Part shown: piece after piece, positions 46,079 through 57,536 of the stretch
How the letters are laid out: each line of letters begins with the position of its first letter
How positions within the stretch are numbered: the stretch's first letter is position 1
Origin: Gigaspora margarita
Lineage: Eukaryota > Glomeromycota > Glomeromycetes > Diversisporales > Gigasporaceae
Assembly: GCA_009809945.1 (NCBI GenBank)
Contig: WTPW01002075.1
Coordinates: 6,556-70,555 of the forward strand
Direction: 5' to 3'
DNA length: 64,000 nt
Translations under genes and position numbers: made by a program
Notes under the pieces: model-generated
Told to the model about the DNA's origin: nothing
Seen by the model: the letters and a program-made list of their open reading frames with translations, nothing else
Databases searched by the model: none

Positions 46079-46583
46079 CTGTTATAGTAAAAAAATGATC
46101 TTAAATTAGATAATACATTAATTATAGGAACACAAGAATAGTAGCCGGAATGTTATGCGAACTTTTGATGAAGTTGAAGTGGTTTTATTTTGATCATTGA
46201 TAGGGTTGAACTCAATAAAAAGGTCAGGTTCAAAGAAAAAATCAGGTTCATTTATTGTAATAAGTTTTGATTGAATTTGAAAAAGTAGAAGAAACAAAAA
46301 TAAAAGTAAGTAAAAAATGGATATTACATTTATATACTGATCATATGTCATTTTCTATGTACGTCATATTTGTTGATACCTGTGTTTATATACTATAAAT
46401 AAATTAATAATTTCATGTTTGTTGATACCCATGTTCATACACTATGAGTAAATTTATAAATTTTCAAAAAAAATAAATGATACAGTAATTTAAAAAAAAA
46501 ATAAATAAATAAAAATAAACAACAAAAAAAAAATAAAAAAAATAAATGACAAAAAAAAAATAATAATAATAAAATAAACAATA

Positions 46584-47262
46584 TAGTGCAAACAGCCTAG
46601 TCTAGTGATTATTTTTTATTGTGCGCACTGTGTGCAGCGCACAGAAACAAAAATTTGCGCACATCTTTTTTCAGTAAATGTGCGGATACCGCACAGAAAT
46701 AATTGTCATTTTATAAGTAGTACGCACAGTTGCAAGCATTTTCTCAATATTTGGCGCACAGAAAAAATTTATGAATTGTGCAGTGTCTGCACAGTAAATT
46801 TTAATTGAAAAATTAACACTGGCCTAGTTCTAACAAATAAAATTGATAAAATTCAAATTGCTAATCCTTTTTCAAAAAAGATTGTAAAAAAAAAATACTA
46901 TCTTAAAATGTTAAATCAAATAAGCTAAACACTTCTACATTTTTAATTTTTTTAAAATCTATTTATAAAAAAAGTTATAGTAGATTAAAGTTATAGCATT
47001 TTTATAATTAAATCTGAAATTTGGCCACCTTTTATATATATAAAAAAAACCAATTTGGCCTCTTAAAAATTTAAATTTGGCCACTTTATATATATTAAAA
47101 TTTCAAATTTGGCCACTTTATATATATTAAAAATTTAAATTTGGCCACTTTATATATAAATATTAGCTAAATTTCAAATTGGCCTCTTCATATATATAAA
47201 AAATAAAATCTGAATTTGGTCACTAAAAATTTTTATTTGCTGCGACTAGGCTGTCTGTGCTG
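46584..47262. mobile_element. TA-flanked element with minisatellite
   Basis: Ends TAGTGCAAACAGCCTAGTC and inverse CAGCACAGACAGCCTAGTC with TA on each side (46582-46583, 47263-47264). A hAT MITE (46603-46821) sits in its left TIR. About six copies of a 40-bp AAATTTGGCCACTTTATATA unit fill 47019-47215. Confidence 0.75.
46603..46821. mobile_element. hAT MITE rich in GCGCAC words
   Basis: 219 bp. Ends TAGTGATTATTTTT / inverse CAGTGTTAATTTTT. Flanks GCCTAGTC / GCCTAGTT (8 bp, one mismatch). The interior has repeated TGCGCACA and TGTGCGG. Confidence 0.8.
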
Positions 47263-47389
47263 TAGTAATTTAAAAAAATAAAAATAAGAACTCTTTCTCA
47301 TAGATCTGAAAATTATAAACAAAACAAATAATTGAAATATAGTAAAGAGTTTAGCAGACAGATAGGGATAATATAACAACTAAATAACC

Positions 47390-49126
47390 TAAATAACTTG
47401 TACTGCACCTTTGCAGAAGAGCCTAATAGTACCAAGATACATACTGGTATAAAAAACTGGTCAAAAGCCTTCACTACACCTACTTCTTTCAAAACACTGT
47501 TGCCGACTATGTCAGCAATACAACAGGACAATGCTCGAAATAGCCCCTCAGAAATATACATAGAAACTGATCTGGTGGATAAACAATACAAGAATGAACA
47601 CCAAAATAAATGAAGTTGTACAATACAAGCATTATCTAAACGAGCATCAAATACAGTAATACCAGTTCTCTCTTTCGCTTTGAATACAAAAAGTGGCAAT
47701 ATTGAAATACTTTTGTTAGTATTGGATATGATATCATCTGCACCTGTAGAATCTAAACAAACTATATTCAGCCATGCTCTGAGCCTGATCTCTGTATCCA
47801 CACTTTCAACTATAGCATTACAACAAACCAAATCGATCACAAACCCAGGCCAAGCCTAGTCGCTGATACACCAAATAGGACAACTCCCAGCATCAAATGA
47901 CAAGATACCCAGCCCCGATATAGAAGTTTTCATGCTTGTCCCAGAATCTACAACTATAAGCTCAGAAGAGACCTCGGAAAGAATAAAAATCGATCTGAAC
48001 CTAGATACAGCCTCAGCCAAATCGACTATAGAATCAGACAGACTACCAAAAACTTACAGTCAAGTAGAGTTCTTCAAATTCAAATCAAATCAAAGATTGG
48101 TCCAATTTGAATTTGATCAAATCAAATTAACTCTAATTTGAATTTGATTTGATTCAAATATTTGAATTTGAATTTTTAATAGTAATTTTCAAATCAAATC
48201 AAATATTTGTCAAATTAAATCAAATTTGACTATATTTGATTTTGATCAAACCAAATATAATCAAATTTGAATTTGAATTTGATCAAATATTTGATTCAAA
48301 TATTTGAATATCAAATCAAATTGCAGAACCCTATAGCCAAGTTGTTTGTGGCTCTCAAATGCCTCGATGAATTACTAACCCAACTCTATTAAATACTATT
48401 AAAAAATAGGTTAAAACTACCCAATAGTTACTCTCAGATAGAAAATCAGTTATCTTCAACAGGAAATTGTAAAACAAAGATAGACTTGTTAAAGCCTTTT
48501 CATTAGCCTCAGAACTTCAATAGCTCATAGAATACAAACTACAAGCTAGAGCGCCTCATGATTCTATCCTACTGGCTATTAGTGCTAAACTATCCATAAA
48601 GACCATGCCTTTTTCAAGAGTTTTACCAGATGCTATGATACTTACCCTCTGTACTAACAAAAATTCTAGGGTTTGCTCAATAATGCCATTGAAAAATTTA
48701 AAAAACTCTACAATGTATATGTTATAAACAAAACTAACAAAGACCAAATATTTGATATGCTTAGGAAAAAACTAGCAATAGAATACTGGACCAGTCTTGA
48801 TTTTACTACCCTCGACTCATATGAATTTGCTAGGTATATTCTTTATTTGATGGGATTTGTCAGAATAGAAATTATACTGGACTTTAATGCCCTAAAAAAG
48901 CAATAGATGATGCAAAAAGCCAACTAGCTCCTAGTTCTACCAGACAAACCAGATGGAATAGATGATAATATTAGAAATAGGTTATCCTTTTCTTTACCAC
49001 TTAAAGACCATACACAAATTAGAGCAGTTGCAATTGCTCTATGCCAGATCTTTAAATTTGACCACTTGCCAGAAGCATACATAGCTGATGACCGATATGA
49101 AGGTATCAAGTCATACTGATTTTCTT
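47390..49126 (+). pseudogene. Degraded LINE ORF1-like region
   Basis: A plus-strand frame runs, with several stops, through WSKAFTTPTSFKTLLPTMSA, SSEETSERIKIDLNLDTASA, then (after a MITE) KLFVALKCLDELLTQL and on to KDHTQIRAVAIALCQIF-KFDHLPEAYIADD, ending TGA near 49119. The last motif resembles repeated motifs in the ORF at 50494-51018, so I read it as ORF1 of a related LINE. No nucleic-acid-binding motif is certain. Confidence 0.45.
48065..48333. mobile_element. hAT-like MITE made of TTTGAATTTGA motifs
   Basis: 269 bp, reverse orientation to 2109-2394, ending in AGAACCCTA. Flanks CAGTCAAG / TAGCCAAG match at six of eight positions. Inserted in the ORF1-like region. Confidence 0.8.
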
Positions 49127-49230
49127 TTTATATTATTATTCTATTCAATTATCATTGTTATACATCTATTTGTAATCAATATATATATTTAGTAAGAGTT
49201 AACACAGCCCCTATACATATATGTATATAT

Positions 49231-49342
49231 TATTGGGCAAAAATTAGTGAATAACAGTAATTTGGCAAATGATCACGTGCCACTCTGCAGCATGTGTAGC
49301 CAATCATTTGTCAAATTACTGTATTCACCAATTTGCCCAATA
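49231..49342. mobile_element. 112-bp foldback MITE
   Basis: Ends TATTGGGCAAAAATTAGTGA and inverse, arms of about 45 bp with TACAGTAATTTG-CAAATGA, and a short loop. Target duplication unclear. Confidence 0.7.
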
Positions 49343-50149
49343 ATGGTGTTATCCGACAATTTATGATCATGATTGTTAGGGAGTTGCTCGCTGAGTTTTA
49401 AATTTAAATAAATATGATTACGTAATAATACATAAAAAGATAACAGTAAGAAATTTTTTTATAATTATATAAGTTTGTCAGATAAAGTACTATAGCTTCT
49501 TAGTATAGTAAATGGAATTATCTGTTTCATCTGGTTTAACAAGTGCAGATATGGCATTTCAGCCAAATCATATATTTTAGCTAGATATGACTTTTGGTAT
49601 GATATGGCATATTGGCCAGATTATGCCTTTCTGGCAGATTGTGCATTACGGCACTTTTTGGCATTTCGAGCAGAAATGCAGTAGCGGAAACCAGTTTGAA
49701 AGTAGAATTAGTGCAGTAATATAAAAGTATAAATATGATGTTTCTTGTTTTTAGAGTAAGATAGCTTTTGTAGCTCCAGAAAGGAAGAACTCAAGTAGAG
49801 TTCATAACCTTCGAAATTAGAGTAGAAGTGTTATAAGTTAGTAACCCTCTGATAGATAATAAATAAACTATTGTTATTATAAACTGATACTTTCCTGATA
49901 TGTGAATTCGTATTAAAGTATAAATCTTGTGACCTTTTATTAGAGTCTTATAATATAATCAAGAGCTTTAATTTGACTATAGTTATTCAGACCAAGTGTT
50001 CTACACCTTACCAAGACTTTCTGAACTTTGAGACCTGGACCAAATCTTCCATGCCTCTTTCTGCCTACCAGTTCAAAGTTTAGAAGTCTTGGACGCTTGT
50101 AGAGTGGATTTAGTTAGTGTTAGTAGTATAAAGTGGTTATAGTTAGAAG
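49343..50149. other. Non-coding stretch between LINE segments
   Basis: Begins with TGTTAGGGAG and contains TATA-like and AATAAA-like words, as an LTR or a LINE 5' leader might. No flanking duplication supports an LTR. Confidence 0.35.
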
Positions 50150-50493
50150 TAGGATAATTTTCACCAAACATCTTTACCGGAAGACCCAGCTAGGCTAAAT
50201 ATAGCAACCCAGGCCCTGTTTCCTGTGACCTCCTGCTCTGAATTGAAAAAGATCAGAGAATATAAAGAGACACTCTGAAAATATTATATTTTCAATGACC
50301 TTTCGCTCTCATACTTCAACTTACTAGCAAAAAAAGAACCTCTATCATTGATATCACAAGATCTTATATCTCATTTGAAAGGCTTGTTTTCTTTTTATCC
50401 TACAAGTACAGAGCACTTCAGAGAAAATATTGCACTACTGTGATAGGTCTATGTCTTTAAAGTACTACCTAACAACTATCTGATTAACAAAAG

Positions 50494-51018
50494 ATGACTC
50501 CCGCAAGACCCAACCAATTGGGACTAAAGGACATAGTATCTTTTATACAAGAGACAGAATTAGTGAAAGCCTTCTTCAAAGCAATACCAGTATACTATAG
50601 TATACCCAACCCTCTTCCAAAATCATATGTAGCTTTTAACTATACAAACAAACCAAACTTGCCAACCGACCCTAAACTCATAACATATTTCAATCTCACT
50701 CTTTCTATAAAGACATCTAAAGAGCTTACAATAGCGACACAGGCCCTTAGAGAATACTATTTCTTCCATTCCATTCCAGAAAAATGGATAGAAATACCAA
50801 AACAAACTGTAGAGGTTACAGAGAAAACAAAATTAACAGATAACATAGAGAAAACAAATGAGATTATAAAAAAGAATGATTCCTCATTAGACATTACCTT
50901 CCCCATAACTGAACAAAAGCTGATTCTGATAGCTACAGAACTACTAGCATGCTTGTTTGTATTTGACTATATTCCTGACTCCTATTTTGAAGTTACATCT
51001 TACCCTCCCTCTAGCTAG
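50494..51018 (+). CDS. LINE ORF1-like open frame with internal repeats
   Basis: 174 codons from an ATG. It contains two copies of a loose motif: FNLTLSIKTSKELTIATQAL + REYYFFHSIPEKWIEI, and ITFPITEQKLILIATELLAC + LFVFDYIPDSYFEV. A third copy closes the ORF1-like region at 49120. No zinc knuckle or RRM was seen. The frame extends upstream without ATG (SLPEDPARLNIATQALFPV). It probably encodes the RNA-packaging ORF1 of this LINE; that role is inference from position just before the endonuclease. Confidence 0.5.
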   Translation: MTPARPNQLGLKDIVSFIQETELVKAFFKAIPVYYSIPNPLPKSYVAFNYTNKPNLPTDPKLITYFNLTLSIKTSKELTIATQALREYYFFHSIPEKWIEIPKQTVEVTEKTKLTDNIEKTNEIIKKNDSSLDITFPITEQKLILIATELLACLFVFDYIPDSYFEVTSYPPSS

Positions 51019-51199
51019 GACATATTTGTGAAAAGATCCTGAATTGAGGATGATACTTCTATACAAGATATCTATAATAACAATAAATAAAGACAATTCA
51101 ATAGTATAATATCCGGGCATGCCCAACCAAGTCGATCTAAATCAAACTACCTCTAATCTAACACCCACTACTAATATTGCTAATACTACTAACACTTCC

Positions 51200-51915
51200 C
51201 ACATTAATGCCTGCAAGGAGATAAACATTGCAGTCCATAATATTAGAGACCTTAACAATCTCATTACTATTGCACTCAACAGAACTTGCAAATTATTGCT
51301 CTCTTCGAAACTACTGTAAGTTAAAAAACTCCAACCCACAGATGCTCATGAACTCATACTACAAATTTTATACTTTCAACTATGTCTCTACTTCTATACA
51401 GAATTGTGAAGAAACCTAGAAATAGCATTAATAATCCATAACTCGATCCAACTATATATTCATAATATTAATACATACTCAGGCATGGCAATTTATATAG
51501 ATTTCTTTTTTTTAGGAAACAAAACATGCATGATCTCTATCTACCTACCCTCAAACCATCCCAACCTCCTTCTTCAAACCCAAAACCAAGTCTCGCTATG
51601 GATATTAAAAGCCAAAATAAAAAATTAGAATATCTTAGTAATGGAAGATTTCAATACAAATGCCTATGTGAGAAAGAAATACAAGCTTCAGCTATTTTCT
51701 GATTTAACTACTAATAAACTTTCTAGCCTTCTAGATTTTTATAAAATTACAGATCCTACATGGTACAACAATACCTTAAGTTCTCAAATAGACGATATAT
51801 AGGTCTTACCAAACATTTTTCTAGATTTGGATGCCCTAGACCTAATTAATGCCACTGGTATATCAGATAGCGATCACGTAATAATGCTTACAATCTGGCA
51901 TATTAATTTCATCCC
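51200..51915 (+). pseudogene. LINE APE-type endonuclease domain
   Basis: Shows INIAVHNIRDLNN (first strand, catalytic Asn region), YLPSNHPNLLL, NILVMEDFNTNAYV (GDFN motif with Gly changed to Glu), DPTWYNNTLSSQIDDI followed by TAG where Trp is usual, and ISDSDHVIML (SDH motif). The enzyme nicks target DNA to prime reverse transcription. Frame changes and stops near 51315-51420 and 51630 disable it. Confidence 0.85.
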
Positions 51916-52739
51916 ACTGGACCCTCGTAATAAAAAAAAGAAATGAAAAATTTAATGCTACAATAAAGCTATCAAAGAAGATTGGGATAATTTTTCAAAT
52001 AAGATACACTCATTTTTGTCAAAAAAACCTTCTTTCTTGGAAATAGTGAACTTGAAGCAACTAAACAAATGTTGATACACCTAGTTAGCGGCGATAAAAC
52101 AAGCAGCTAACCTATACATTCTGATTACCTACACTGCTCCCAAAAAGTTTAATGGCCTCTTGCTCAAAGCAACAAAATTACACACAGCACTAAAACATAT
52201 CAATAAATACTTACATGCCCTCACTAGTACCCTACCACCTATATTAATTTCATATATGCTTGTAAAGATTAATAGCAACCTAACCAAGGCCCTATCCTTG
52301 GCACAAATACTATGCTTCTCACTAACTCACCTTGAACTGACAGCTACCAATACAGATAATAACAACATGAATTTTATATAAACACTCAATATTATCAAGG
52401 AAATCAAAGCCACGATATGGACTAGCTAAAACACTAAAAGAAACCTGTACTAGAACGAAAGAATTAAGTTCTTTACCAATAAGTGCTATACTAATTTTAA
52501 AGACAACTGAGTAGAATAATAGATAGTATTTTGAAATGGGACCAAGATAGAATAAGCTTCGAAAAGGTAATAACCACAGATAATATTGTCACTGATCAAA
52601 GGAAAATAAAAGAAGTTACTCGTAATCATTTTCAGAATTGGACAAAACAGAACCCTATAGATGATAGCCTTTGGAAGGAATAGGAATCCTATTATGCCTC
52701 TTTAAACAACATTTACCTATCCATATACGAACCCTTGAC

Positions 52740-54026
52740 TATGCCTATGTTCTCAGAAGAAATAGCACCAATAATCGATAATGCTCTGACAAACAAAGCT
52801 ACAGGACCCAATGGTATATCAAATAAAATGTTATGACATATCCTGCCAATCGCCTTAGACACACTTGTACTAATATTCAATGCTTGCTTAACCCTAGAGC
52901 AAACCCCAAAGCAATGGTTAATGTTAAATATATGGGCTATTCCAAAAAAACCCTGATATGATTATAATCTTAATACTACTTGCCCCATAACCTTAATTGA
53001 CCATACCAAAAAGATCTTTTTCAAACTACTAACAAATAGACTATCAAACATACTTCTTCGTTAGAACATTCTTTCACTTATGAATCACGCTACTCTCCTA
53101 TACCAATTTACACTCTGCCCAATCTCTGAATTAACATCGATAATAGAGCATGCGAATGCTAATAAATTAGAACTATAGATCCTTTTACAAGACATGTTAA
53201 AGGCCTTTGACTCTATTTACATTCCTACTCTTACAAAGGCACTAAAGAGAATCTAAGTCCCTAGTTCAATAATAACTATTCTAAATTTTGTTCTCTCGAA
53301 CCGCAGCAATCGTATTATCATGACCATTGTCTTACGGCATTCTACATAGTTAAAGATGGAATAGATCAGAGTAAAACTATCTTCCTGCTACTATGGCATA
53401 TCTATTACAACCCCTTAATTATACAAATATATAATGAATATAAAGGATTTGAAGGACTTATTCCAACTGAACCCTCACTCAGAAGAATACATTCATTTAT
53501 AATGGCATATATAAACAACTCACAATAGTTAGTTCTGAATAAAACCCAATTAGAAAAAACCCTAAATACAGCAAACTTCTTTTATAAACTAACTAGAATA
53601 CAGGTCAATCCCTCAAAATCTATACTGGTCACAAACTCCCATAACTCAGTTAATTCTATAATATTTGATAGTCAACTGATCATAGCAGACAAAAGTACTA
53701 TTCTATTCAAATATCTGAGGGCATGGTTTTGCCTTGCCCGTGATATCAGGCCTGCTCAAAAAATGATAATTACTAAAGTCAAGCAATGTATAGGCAAAAT
53801 GCACAAATCACTAATAACGAAAAAGCAGGCTATATACATTATTAATAGCATAATAATTTTTCATCTAACCTACAAACTTAACAGCATATCCCTTGCCCCA
53901 AAACAACTTAATTCTCTAACTAATCTTTATATCACACTAGTTAAAAATAAAGCAGGTCTCTCCAGAGATATCCCCAATTCCTTCCTCTATCACCTGAACA
54001 TTTATACATTAAAATCTCTTACATAA
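52740..54026 (+). pseudogene. LINE reverse transcriptase domain
   Basis: Shows NKATGPNGISNKML, FNACLTLEQTPKQWLM, IWAIPKKP, CPITLIDHTKKIFFKLLTNR, DMLKAFDSIYIP (motif A Asp kept) and AYINNSQ followed by TAG where AYADDTQW is expected. Both catalytic Asp of the YADD box read Asn, each explained by one G-to-A change. An open C-terminal frame of 87 codons follows (53763-54026). Inactive. Confidence 0.85.
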
Positions 54027-54534
54027 GTTCAATCAAACTACCTATCAACAACTTTTCTTAGAAACCTTAATCATAAAGGCTTTGATACCTTATTCTTAAA
54101 GATCTGATTACAGGAATTACAAAACTCAGCAAAATCTAACCTTTCTATCTTTTACTCCTGTTCCCTATTCCCTCAGAGACAAATGAATATTTATACAGCT
54201 CGAGGGAACATTTATTAAACATCTATCCAACCTATCATGCAGAAATAGAATGGCCTATTCTCTCGGTCACGATTGGTACCTCTATTAATGAACTTCTTAA
54301 ACACTACCCAAAACCTCACCATCTCAAAAAAAAAACTAACTTACATAACATCCTATACGTGAAGCAATTCTTGAACTTTAACAATTCAAACTTTTTAAAC
54401 TAGAATGGACTTCAATATAATATTAGAAAAATTCCTCCTGAACGTGTTCTGAGCTGGTACATAGAAATACAAGAATTAACACAATCTAATGCTAATCCTT
54501 CCATAACATACATATACCCTAACCCAGTGTTGTC

Positions 54535-54804
54535 ATGGGACAGCTTTGGACAATGGTTTGACAATTTTGAACAATTTTGGACAATTAAATAAAGTAAAAT
54601 TACTTGAAATTTTATTAAGATAACCTATTTTAATTTTAACTAGAATGTGTTCAGCACTTAAAAAAATATATAGTTATATATTTTTTTAGATAGATTTATT
54701 AATTATTAAAGCCTGGACAAGCTTTGGACAATCTTGGACGTTTGGACAATTTTGAACGTGGACAAGCCAAAAAAGGCCGTGAACAGCCAAAACATACAAC
54801 ACTA
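54535..54804. mobile_element. hAT MITE with CCCTAACC duplication
   Basis: 270 bp. Ends CAGTGTTGT / inverse TAGTGTTGT; interior repeats TTTGGACAAT. Exact 8-bp duplication CCCTAACC (54527-54534, 54805-54812). Confidence 0.9.
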
Positions 54805-55584
54805 CCCTAACCCCTATACATTGAAAAAGTGGGTTCCAAAGAAAAATCATGAGCAATCACAAATGAAGGGGATGTTGGAAAAATTAACTATTTTAAGAAT
54901 AACATGGCACATGTTAGACACTATTACTTGTTGAATGATACACTAATCAGAGATACCTCAAGCAGAATGAAAAATTGCTTTTTTCGATACAACATTAAAG
55001 GGCTTTATTCCCTACAAATTAGTTGCACAAAAATACTACATGCTGATATGAGAGACCTAAAAAGAGCACTTAAATACTCTAGGCCCCCAATAGCTAAACC
55101 CATCAACATAATACAGCCTAATGCTCCAACTTTGAAATCACTTAAAGCCTTTTCAAATATATCAATCGAAATCTGGGAAACTTTATCAAATATAGTATTG
55201 CTAAATACTGCAACCTATCGATATTTATATTAACTATACCTTGTGCAAATTATACCAAAACCTTCCAATAGCTATCTGCTCATTCCACAATACCCCTAGT
55301 ACCTGGGGCTGCACTAACAACTCCTGGCACAGTACTATAAATGCATCACTTACTATTTTTGCTCTTGTCTTGACAATACTTCTACTATCTATAAAGCTAG
55401 CAGTAACTTTAAACAATTCAAGATTCCTAAACTTAGTAGAAAAAACATACCAAATCCTACTCTCTAAACTTGAATCTCTGGACAAATCAGACTATGCATA
55501 TATTCTTAGAATAATAAAAGCCTTCACTTCTGATCACCAAATTACTTTCTATTTCAACAAAGATCTCAAACATTTCTGCAAACC

Positions 55585-56822
55585 TTTTATAATATGCATA
55601 TATACAATAGTAGAAATAATTCTGGTTTAGGAAATAAGAGCCGTGATATTAGAGAGCTTTCAGAAATTACGTAATTTTTTAGTAGATGGGTGGGGTCCCG
55701 AAAATATCAGGTTATAATTATAATTCTGGACAAAATTTTATAATTCTGACCAAAGGTATAAAATTATAAAATTATTAATATCTAAAGCTCTACTGGACCA
55801 ATTTAGATGATTTAACTACCAAAATGTTCGTCTCACTGAAACGATTCTAACAAGCCCAAAATTGTTAAAATCTAATTACAGGGTNCCAAGATCATTCAAC
55901 TTTTGTGTAATTTCAATAGTGATTTTTTAGAATTACTAAGTAAATATCTTTAATATTGAATAACTTTTGATCTACTAGCCTGTTTTGGATGATTTAACTA
56001 CCAAAATGTTTGCCTCAGTAAGATGATTCTAACAAGCCCAAAATCACTAAATTCTAATTACAGGATTCCAAGATCGATAAAGATTTGTATTGTTAAACAA
56101 ACAATAAAATCTTTATTGATCTTGGAATCCTGTAATTAGAGTTTAGCGATTTTGGGCTTGTTAGAATCATCTCACCGAGACGAACATTTTGGTAGTTAAA
56201 TCATCCAAAACGGGCCAGTAGATTAAAATTTATTCAATATTAAAGATATTTACTTAGTGATTCTAAAAAATCACTATTAAAATTATACAAAAGTTGAACG
56301 ATCTTGGGACCCTGTGATTAGATTTTAACGATTTTGGGCTTGTTAGAATCGGGTAGTTAAATCATCTAAATTGGTCCAGTAGAGCAATAGTTATTATCAA
56401 TTTCATAAATTGAACATATGAATAAATTTTAAAAATATAAAATTTGATTGGCTAATAGAGTATCAGGTGTGGGTGAGTGGGGTAAAATTTTGAAATTTAT
56501 TAGTAACAAAAATATTACATAATTTCTGGAAGCCCTCTTAGTTGTTTTCCTAGAGGATAGCTTATTTTCAAAATAAAAATTTTGTTTTGAAAACTTATTT
56601 TTGGAAATTATACTATTGTTATTTCTCAAATTTATGCTAAAAATATACAAATAATAAACCTTTATATGCAGAATTTTAATATAGAAATAAGCAATTTAAA
56701 AATTTAACCTTTTTAATAATTTTTTAAAAGAATATGCAAATATAAATCTTACTTTATTTTTTTGTTTATGATGGCAACACATTCTCTGATCTGACCTATC
56801 TATGTATATTTCAGGGTCCTGT
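55585..56822. mobile_element. Right part of an AGGACCC element, split by a PIF-like MITE
   Basis: 55585-55651 and 56538-56822 match 5160-5515 of the Pack-type element, ending in CAGGGTCCT. The left part is absent. Confidence 0.8.
55652..56537. mobile_element. PIF/Harbinger-like MITE with long palindrome
   Basis: 886 bp. Ends GAGAGCTTTCAGAAATTACG / inverse GAGGGCTTCCAGAAATTATG; TTA on both sides (55649-55651, 56538-56540) fits PIF/Harbinger. The interior is a palindrome centred near 56085 with arms of about 290 bp carrying TTTTGGGCTTGTTAGAATC and CGTCTC-GAGACG blocks. Confidence 0.75.
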
Positions 56823-57246
56823 TATATATCTGCTAATAGATAGTTATTGTATTCATTATAGCACGAAGCACTACATCGGCAAATTTTATATATAAATATA
56901 TATCGATTACTAACCGGTAAGATATATATCGATTATCAACACCCCTATCGATTTCTATCGATAGTGATAGTAATCAATATATATCTGGTTAATCGATTAC
57001 TATCGATAGTAATATCAATTAATAATTATTATATTCACATAATCATGCTTTTTGAACATTTTAAAGGTTTTCGCAAGTTTTCGCAAGTTTTCGCAATTTA
57101 ATTATAAATTTTTTTTTATTTATTATTATTATATAATATTTTAATTTATTAATTATACAATATTCACAAGTTTTCGCTATTTAATATAAAATTTTATTTT
57201 TTTATTATATATTATATTTTAAATATGAAAATTACTTCGATTCACA
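56823..57246. repeat. ATCGAT-rich repeat
   Basis: Many ATCGAT and TATCGATA palindromes, related to 380-500, 60060-60220, 61915-62030 and 63350-63440. No gene. Confidence 0.7.
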
Positions 57247-57536
57247 GGCTGTGAAATTCACACTCTCGTTTTAAAAAATTTCAAAAAAGTTTTCTATTTG
57301 AGTTAGGGTTAGGGTTAGGACTATAATAAATAGCAAACTTTATAGTAAAATTTAGCAAGGAATTTTTTTTTTGCATAAAAAAAAGTAGTTTCATAGACGA
57401 AATTTTAAGTTATAAGTGATTTTTTGATTTTTTCGTAAAAAATACTTTGTTTTTGTTACACAAAGAAATTTGCAGATCGTGCTGATTCTGCAATTTTGAT
57501 TGGTCAGATGCAGGGTTGTGAATTTCACAGCCTGTT
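57247..57536. mobile_element. MITE with CAGGCTGTGAAATTCAC ends
   Basis: About 290 bp, TIR CAGGCTGTGAAATTCAC / inverse CAGGCTGTGAAATTCAC. Contains a TTAGGGTTAGGGTTAGG tract at about 57304. Flanking duplication unclear; the end sequence is hAT-like. Confidence 0.65.

Larger units (their letters stand above)
50150..55584 (+). mobile_element. LINE with ORF1, endonuclease, RT and RNase-H-like end
   Basis: In order: ORF1-like frame (to 51018), APE-type endonuclease (51200-51910), reverse transcriptase (52740-53760), a C-terminal region and a weak RNase-H-like frame (55241-55590). It is broken by many stops, most at Trp codons. A hAT MITE (54535-54804) lies in the 3' half. The 3' end runs into a TIR-element remnant at 55585 without a visible A-tail. 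The 5' end is uncertain. Confidence 0.75.

Noticed and set aside
47313-47840. Minus-strand frame of 175 codons
   Set aside because: Opposite a plus-strand frame with better codon use that continues into the ORF1-like region; no recognised motif. I cannot fully exclude it.
49374-50005. Possible solo LTR
   Set aside because: Starts TG, ends CA, has TATA-like words, but no flanking duplication, no primer-binding site next to it and no second copy in the window.
29000-54000. Alternative nuclear genetic code with TGA as Trp
   Set aside because: Trp positions also read TAG, other codons show the same G-to-A change, and frameshifts are present; decay explains it better.
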